From Mycobacterium parascrofulaceum ATCC BAA-614 (lineage in GTDB: Bacteria; Actinomycetota; Actinomycetes; Mycobacteriales; Mycobacteriaceae): a stretch of DNA of 63,668 nt. The stretch covers positions 308,952-372,619 of the forward strand of contig NZ_GG770555.1 in assembly GCF_000164135.1 (NCBI RefSeq), given 5' to 3'. Shown piece by piece: positions 59,098 to 63,668 of this stretch (positions are counted from its first letter, which is position 1; each line of letters opens with the position of its first letter). Position numbers and translations under genes: made by a program. The notes under the pieces are model-generated. The model worked only from the letters and a program-made list of their open reading frames with translations, did no database searches and was not told the DNA's origin.

Positions 59098-60054
59098 ATG
59101 GACGACCCCTTTGACGGCGTCCGGGCGTTGCTGCGCGAGTTGGACGCGGGGTTCCCGCGCGTGGAGACCATGACGGCCGCCCAGGCCCGCGCCGCCGTCG
59201 CCGAGCGGCGCCAGCCCGTCACCAACATCGACGACGTCCGCCGCACCGAAGACCGCACGATCCCGGGCCCCGGGGGCGACATTCCCGCCCGGGTCTACCA
59301 CCCGCACGGCGAGCCGCGCGGCGACCGCCCGGCGGTCGTGTTCTGCCACGGCGGCGGATTCGTGTTGTGCGACATCGAATCCCACGACGGCTTCTGCCGC
59401 GCCCTGGCCCGCGGCACCGGGGCCGTCGTCGTGTCGATCGGCTACCGCCTCGCGCCCGAACACCCGGCCCCGGCGGCCGCGCTGGACGCCTTCGCGGCGT
59501 TCCGCTGGGTGGTCGACCACGCGCCCGGGCTCGGCATCGACCCGGCGCGGACCGCGATCGCCGGCGACAGCGCCGGCGGCAACCTCGCCGCGGTGACCGC
59601 CATCCTGTGTCGGGACCGGGGCGCCGCCCGGCCCGCCGCGCAGCTCCTGATCTACCCGGTCATCGAGCCGGCGTTCGACACCGACAGCTACCGGCGCTGC
59701 GCCACCGGCTACTTTCTCACGCGCGCCGCCATGCGCTGGTATTGGGCCCAATACGTCGGCGCGCAAACGGTTTTCGACCCCCCGCACCTGGTGGCGCCGG
59801 CCCGCGCGGCGTCGCACGCCGACCTGCCGCCGGCCGTCATCGTCACCGCCGGCCTCGATCCCCTGCACAACGAGGGCCGCGACTACGCGCGCCGGCTGCG
59901 CGACGCGGGGACGCGCGTGGTGCACCGCGACTTTCCGGGCCTGTTTCACGGCTTCCTGACCATCCCGTCGTTTCCCCCGGCGGTCTCGGCGCGCGACCTC
60001 ATCTGCGCCGACCTGCGGGAGCTACTGCACCCCACCCTCTGTGAGTCGACATGA
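59098..60054 (+). CDS. Alpha/beta-hydrolase, HSL family esterase
   Basis: A 318-residue esterase: CHGGGFVLCD oxyanion motif, Ser in IAGDSAGGNLAAV, Asp in TAGLDPLHNEG, His in GLFHGFL. Good GGCGGAGG ribosome site before ATG 59098. The stop overlaps the BVMO start in ATGA, so an ester or lactone hydrolase acting right after the BVMO is the most natural reading. Similar in size to the esterase at 18728. Confidence 0.9.
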   Translation: MDDPFDGVRALLRELDAGFPRVETMTAAQARAAVAERRQPVTNIDDVRRTEDRTIPGPGGDIPARVYHPHGEPRGDRPAVVFCHGGGFVLCDIESHDGFCRALARGTGAVVVSIGYRLAPEHPAPAAALDAFAAFRWVVDHAPGLGIDPARTAIAGDSAGGNLAAVTAILCRDRGAARPAAQLLIYPVIEPAFDTDSYRRCATGYFLTRAAMRWYWAQYVGAQTVFDPPHLVAPARAASHADLPPAVIVTAGLDPLHNEGRDYARRLRDAGTRVVHRDFPGLFHGFLTIPSFPPAVSARDLICADLRELLHPTLCEST

Positions 60055-61652
60055 TCCCGAAGATGGAAGCCGACGTGATCGTTATCGGCGCGGGCTTCGC
60101 GGGGCTCTACGCCGTGCACCGGGCCGCGTCGGCGGGGCTGTCGGTGCTCGGGCTGGAGGCGGCGCCCGACGTGGGCGGGACCTGGTACTGGAACCGGTAC
60201 CCGGGGGCGCGGTGCGACGTCGAAAGCGTCGACTACTCCTACTCGTTCGACGAGGGACTGCAGCAGAGCTGGACGTGGAGCGAACGCTTCGCCGCGCAAC
60301 CGGAGATCCTCGCCTACCTGGGCCACGTCGCCGATCGGTTCGATCTGCGCCGCCACTACCGATTCGGGGTCGACGTCGTCGGCGCCGCATTCGGCCAGGG
60401 CGGGTGGCGGGTCCGAACCAAAGACGGCCAGACCTACGCCGCGCCGTTCCTCATCTGCGCGACGGGTTGCCTGTCGGCGGTGAACCGCCCCGACATCCCC
60501 GGCGTCGACGACTTCGCGGGCGAGGCATACTTCACCGCCGCGTGGCCGCGCGAGGACCCCGACCTGCGCGGCAAGCGGGTCGGCTTGATCGGCACGGGAA
60601 GCTCCGGCATCCAGGCGGTTCCGATCGTCGCCGCGCAGGCGGACCGGCTGGTGGTGTTCCAGCGGTCGGCGAACTACAGCATCCCGATGCCCAACCGCCC
60701 CTGGACACCGGAGGAGCAACGACAGATCCGGGAGCAATACCCCGAGCGCCGCCGCGCCTCGGCTTACGCGGCGGCGGGCACCCCGCACGGCACGTACCAC
60801 AAGAAGGCGGTCGACACCGATCCGCGGGAGCGCGCCGAGGCGCTGTGGCGGCGCTGGCGCGAGGGCGGCGTCCTGTTCGCGAAGACCTTCCCCGACCAGA
60901 ACTCCGACCTCGCCGCCAACCACATCGCGCGCGAATTCGCCGAGGAACGCATCCGCGAGATCGTCGCCGATCCCGTTGTGGCCGCCGACCTCATCCCGGT
61001 CGACCACCCGATCGGGACGAAGCGGATCTGCACCGACGGCGGCTATTACGCCGCGTTCAACCGCGACAACGTCACGCTGGTGAACCTGCGCCGCGAGCCG
61101 ATCGAAGCGATCACCGCCGGGGGTGTGCGCACCGGCGCCGCGACCTACCCCTGCGATGTGCTCATCTTCGCCACCGGCTTCGACGCGCTGACTGGCGCGC
61201 TGACCCGCATCGACCCGGCGGGACCCGGGGGAGTGCGGCTGCGTGACATCTGGGCCGACGGCCCCGTGACCTTTCTCGGCCTGATGGTGCCCGGGCTGCC
61301 GAACATGTTCACCATCAGCGGCCCCGGCAGCCCGTCGGTGCTCGCCAACATGGTGCTGCACGCCGAGGTGCAGGTCGACTGGGTCATCGACCTGATCTTG
61401 ACGGCCCGCCGCCTCGGGGTGACGGAGGTGGAACCGCGCCGCGACGCCGCCGACGCGTGGACCGACCACGTGGCGACGGCCGCCGAGCGGACGCTCTTCC
61501 CGAAGGCGGCCTCGTCGTGGTACCTGGGCGCCAACATCGCGGGCAAGAAGCGCGTCTTCATGCCCTACGCCGGAGGGTTCGGCACCTACCGGCGGCACTG
61601 CGATGAGGTGGCCCGCCAGGACTACGCCGGGCTGGTGCTGACGACCCGATGA
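60051..61652 (+). CDS. Baeyer-Villiger monooxygenase, unusual fingerprint
   Basis: A 533-residue class B flavin monooxygenase closely related to the one at 33578 (shared GGTWYWNRYPGARCDVESV). FAD motif VIGAGFAGLYAVHRA, NADPH motif VGLIGTGSSGIQ, late FATGFDALTGAL. The BVMO fingerprint reads FAGEAYFTAAWP: Phe161 replaces the conserved His (TTC codon at 60531). Other features are intact, so a working monooxygenase is likely. Coupled by ATGA to both the esterase before it and the FadD after it. Confidence 0.92.
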   Translation: MIPKMEADVIVIGAGFAGLYAVHRAASAGLSVLGLEAAPDVGGTWYWNRYPGARCDVESVDYSYSFDEGLQQSWTWSERFAAQPEILAYLGHVADRFDLRRHYRFGVDVVGAAFGQGGWRVRTKDGQTYAAPFLICATGCLSAVNRPDIPGVDDFAGEAYFTAAWPREDPDLRGKRVGLIGTGSSGIQAVPIVAAQADRLVVFQRSANYSIPMPNRPWTPEEQRQIREQYPERRRASAYAAAGTPHGTYHKKAVDTDPRERAEALWRRWREGGVLFAKTFPDQNSDLAANHIAREFAEERIREIVADPVVAADLIPVDHPIGTKRICTDGGYYAAFNRDNVTLVNLRREPIEAITAGGVRTGAATYPCDVLIFATGFDALTGALTRIDPAGPGGVRLRDIWADGPVTFLGLMVPGLPNMFTISGPGSPSVLANMVLHAEVQVDWVIDLILTARRLGVTEVEPRRDAADAWTDHVATAAERTLFPKAASSWYLGANIAGKKRVFMPYAGGFGTYRRHCDEVARQDYAGLVLTTR

Positions 61653-63244
61653 TCGAAACCGTTCAGCAGCTGCTGCGGCGGCGCCGTGACGACGACACCC
61701 CGGCGCTGGCCTCCGGTGAGCGCACGTGGACCTGGCGGGAACACCTCGCGGAGGCCGAGGCGGAGGCCGCCGCGCTGATCGCCCTCGCCGACCCCGCCCG
61801 GCCACTACACGTCGGGGCGCTGCTGCCCAACTCCCCGGCGATGCTGCGCGCCATGGCCGCGGCCGCGCTGGGCGGGTACGTGCTGTGCGGGATCAACACG
61901 ACGCGGCGGGGGGCCGGGCTGCTGGCCGACATCCGGCGGTCCGACTGCCAGCTGCTGCTCGTCGATCCCGAGCACCGCGAACTGCTGGATGGCCTGGACC
62001 TCAACGGGATTCAGATCCTCGACGTGACCGGCGGGCGTTACGCCGACCTGGTGGCCGCCGCGCCGCCCCTAGTTCCGCATCGCGAGGTAGCCGGCGGCGA
62101 CACGCTGATGATGATCTTCACCTCCGGCACCAGCGGTGACCCGAAGGTCGTCCGCCTCGCCCACGCGATGGCGGTCATGTGCGGCGCCAGCCTGATCTTC
62201 CAGTACGACGTGACCGCCGCCGACGTCTGCTACCTGTCCATGCCGCTGTTCCACTCCAACGGTGTCGCCGCCGGGTGGGCGGTCGCGATCGGCGCCGGCG
62301 CCACCATGGTCCCGGCCCGGTTCTCGCCGTCACGGTTCCTGGACGACGTGCGTCGCCACCGCGTGACCTACCTCAACTATGTGGGCAAGCCCCTGGCGTT
62401 GATCCTGTCCACCCCCGAGCGTCCCGACGATGCGGACAACACGCTGCGGGTGGCGTTCGGCAACGAGGCGACCGACCGCGACATCGCCGAATTCGCAAGG
62501 CGTTTCGATTGCCGGGTGGTGGACAGCTTCGGTTCCAGCGAGTTCGCCGTGATCGTCGTCCGCGAGGACGGCACCCCGCCCGGATCGATCGGCAGACCAT
62601 ATCCGGGCGTAAGCATCTACAACTCGACCACGCTGCGGGAGTGCGCCGTCGCGGAATTCGACGAACACGGGGCGCTGACCAACTTCGACGACGCGGTCGG
62701 CGAGCTCGTCAACACCCAGGGCGCGGGCCCGTTCGTCGGCTACTACAACGATCCCGCCGCCACCGCGCAGCGGATGCGGCACGGCATGTACTGGTCGGGC
62801 GACCTGGCCTACCGCGACGCCGACGGCTGGATCTACCTGGCGGGCCGCACCGCGGACTGGATGCGGGTGGACGGCGAGAACCTGGCCGCGGGGCCGATCG
62901 AGCGGATCCTGGAACGCCTGCCCGGCGTCAGCCAGGTCGCCGTCTACGCGGTGCCCGACGACCGCGTCGGCGACCAGGTGATGGCCGCGCTGGTGCTGCG
63001 GGACGGGGCACGCCTGACGCCCGACGGGTTCGCCAAGTTCCTTGCGGCACAACCGGACCTGTCGCCCAAGGCCTGGCCGCGGCATGTGCGCATCAACGCG
63101 GACCTGCCCACCACCGCGACGAACAAGATCCTCAAGCGCGCGCTGATGGCCGCCGGCGTCAGCGCCGGGGGCGGGGTGTTGTGGACCCGGCCGGCGCGTG
63201 GCACCGCCTACCGTCAAGCGGTGGAAGCCCGCGCCACGAACTAG
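61649..63244 (+). CDS. Acyl-CoA synthetase (FadD-type AMP-binding enzyme)
   Basis: A 531-residue adenylate-forming ligase. Motif A3 MIFTSGTSGDPKVVRL, A5-type SFGSSEFAV, A7 YWSGDLAYRDADGWIYLAGR, A8-like DGENLAAGPIERI, and catalytic Lys in TATNKILKR. It activates the pathway acid to CoA before the ACAD step. Last gene of the nine-gene operon, with ATGA overlap to the BVMO. Its stop codon overlaps the stop of the convergent membrane-protein gene. Confidence 0.92.
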   Translation: MIETVQQLLRRRRDDDTPALASGERTWTWREHLAEAEAEAAALIALADPARPLHVGALLPNSPAMLRAMAAAALGGYVLCGINTTRRGAGLLADIRRSDCQLLLVDPEHRELLDGLDLNGIQILDVTGGRYADLVAAAPPLVPHREVAGGDTLMMIFTSGTSGDPKVVRLAHAMAVMCGASLIFQYDVTAADVCYLSMPLFHSNGVAAGWAVAIGAGATMVPARFSPSRFLDDVRRHRVTYLNYVGKPLALILSTPERPDDADNTLRVAFGNEATDRDIAEFARRFDCRVVDSFGSSEFAVIVVREDGTPPGSIGRPYPGVSIYNSTTLRECAVAEFDEHGALTNFDDAVGELVNTQGAGPFVGYYNDPAATAQRMRHGMYWSGDLAYRDADGWIYLAGRTADWMRVDGENLAAGPIERILERLPGVSQVAVYAVPDDRVGDQVMAALVLRDGARLTPDGFAKFLAAQPDLSPKAWPRHVRINADLPTTATNKILKRALMAAGVSAGGGVLWTRPARGTAYRQAVEARATN

Positions 63245-63668
63245 GTGGCCGCCTCCTGGGGCGCTTCCCCGAATCGGGCCAGCACCAGCGTCGCCGAGAC
63301 GGCCACCGCGAAGCCGGCCACCACCAGCCAGCCGAGGCCGTCGCGCGCGCTGTCGCCCAGCCACACCACCCCGGCGAACGCGGGCGCGATGGTTTCGCCG
63401 ACGACCATGCCGGCCACCGCCGTGGTCACCGATCCGCGGTGCAGCGCGGAGGTGAGCAGCAGGAAGCCGGCGGCCCCGCCCGCGGCCGCCGCGTAGAGCG
63501 CCGGATTGGCATAGAAGGCGCGTTTGGTCGGATCGATCACATCGATCAGCCGGACGCCCACCTCGATGACCCCGAACCCGGTCCCGGCCGCCAGCCCCAA
63601 CGCCAGTGCGCGCGGCCGGTCCGGCAACCGGCCCGCGGCGGCGCCGCCGACGAATATCGCGGCCGCCA
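63241..63668 (-). CDS. DMT/EamA-like membrane protein, C-terminal part (runs off the right edge)
   Basis: The visible part (about 142 residues) has four or five hydrophobic helices: ALALGLAAGTGFGVIEVGVRL, YAAAAGGAAGFLLLTSALHRG, TTAVAGMVVGETIAPAFAGVVWLGD, and GWLVVAGFAVAVSATLVLARF. The repeat of small-residue helices with VVGETIAPAFAGVVWLGD is typical of drug/metabolite transporter (EamA-like) proteins. The gene starts beyond the window. Convergent with FadD through a shared CTAG, giving both stop codons. Confidence 0.75.
   Translation of the reverse strand, partial: AAAIFVGGAAAGRLPDRPRALALGLAAGTGFGVIEVGVRLIDVIDPTKRAFYANPALYAAAAGGAAGFLLLTSALHRGSVTTAVAGMVVGETIAPAFAGVVWLGDSARDGLGWLVVAGFAVAVSATLVLARFGEAPQEAAT

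Noticed and set aside
59946..61805. A 619-codon minus-strand frame over the last BVMO
   Set aside because: Antisense shadow of a complete flavin monooxygenase gene.
63241..63244. Shared CTAG stop codons as a functional device
   Set aside because: CTAG is a palindrome, so two convergent TAG stops can overlap by chance; no evidence of function.

Overview
The window is high-GC DNA from a Mycobacterium, most likely a slow grower. The evidence is a PknE kinase, a csoR/DUF1490/ctpV copper operon, an Rv1747-type double-FHA ABC transporter, a CtpH/CtpI-type giant P-type ATPase, a CadI/ArsI-type protein, and many FadE, FadD, BVMO and SDR genes packed with ATGA/GTGA overlaps and GTG starts. I cannot name the species. 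No tRNA, rRNA, insertion sequence, CRISPR array or prophage is visible, and no intergenic gap exceeds 300 bases.

Layout. (1) 1-1.4 kb: 5' part of pknE and a small hypothetical gene. (2) 1.6-6.2 kb: copper island. A DUF2182 membrane protein diverges from csoR - DUF1490 - ctpV - Met-rich exported protein, with a near-perfect CsoR-type palindrome between them. (3) 6.2-11.3 kb: arsenic operon on the minus strand (arsR - acr3 - arsC - arsI - flavin reductase - RibD-like), with a divergent multicopper oxidase. (4) 11.3-35 kb: catabolic genes. These are an FAD oxidoreductase, an F420-type oxidoreductase, PadR, a KstD-like dehydrogenase divergent from KshA plus a small CGSCG protein, an acyl-CoA block (FadD, two ACADs, SnoaL, SDR, esterase), a BVMO-SDR pair, an IclR unit, an HsaA/HsaC/flavoprotein operon, and a second BVMO paired with a mycofactocin-type SDR. 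(5) 36-40.5 kb: one giant P-type ATPase gene whose N-terminal half carries a degenerate second ATPase-like module. (6) 40.8-50.8 kb: SnoaL proteins, an HsaD-like hydrolase, a WS/DGAT acyltransferase, a molybdopterin oxidoreductase, a type III PKS with an ICMT-like methyltransferase, an SDR and an esterase. (7) 51-53.8 kb: the Rv1747-like transporter. (8) 54.2-63.2 kb: a tight nine-gene plus-strand operon (ACAD alpha, ACAD beta, two MaoC proteins, Ltp thiolase, DUF35, esterase, BVMO, FadD). (9) The C-terminal part of a small multidrug/EamA-like membrane protein at the right edge.

How it fits together. The metal genes form two stand-alone detoxification units. The rest looks like a catabolic region for a polycyclic, steroid- or terpenoid-like substrate: ring hydroxylation and dehydrogenation (KshA, KstD-like), aromatic hydroxylation and meta-cleavage (HsaA-, HsaC- and HsaD-like), and side-chain removal by CoA ligation, alpha2beta2 ACADs, MaoC hydration and Ltp/DUF35 retro-aldol cleavage. 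BVMO plus esterase or SDR pairs would open the resulting ketones. The nine-gene operon resembles the M. tuberculosis igr cholesterol side-chain cluster, but has a free-standing DUF35 protein without zinc-ribbon cysteines and an added BVMO/esterase pair. I consider it the most interesting system here. Substrate assignments are inference.
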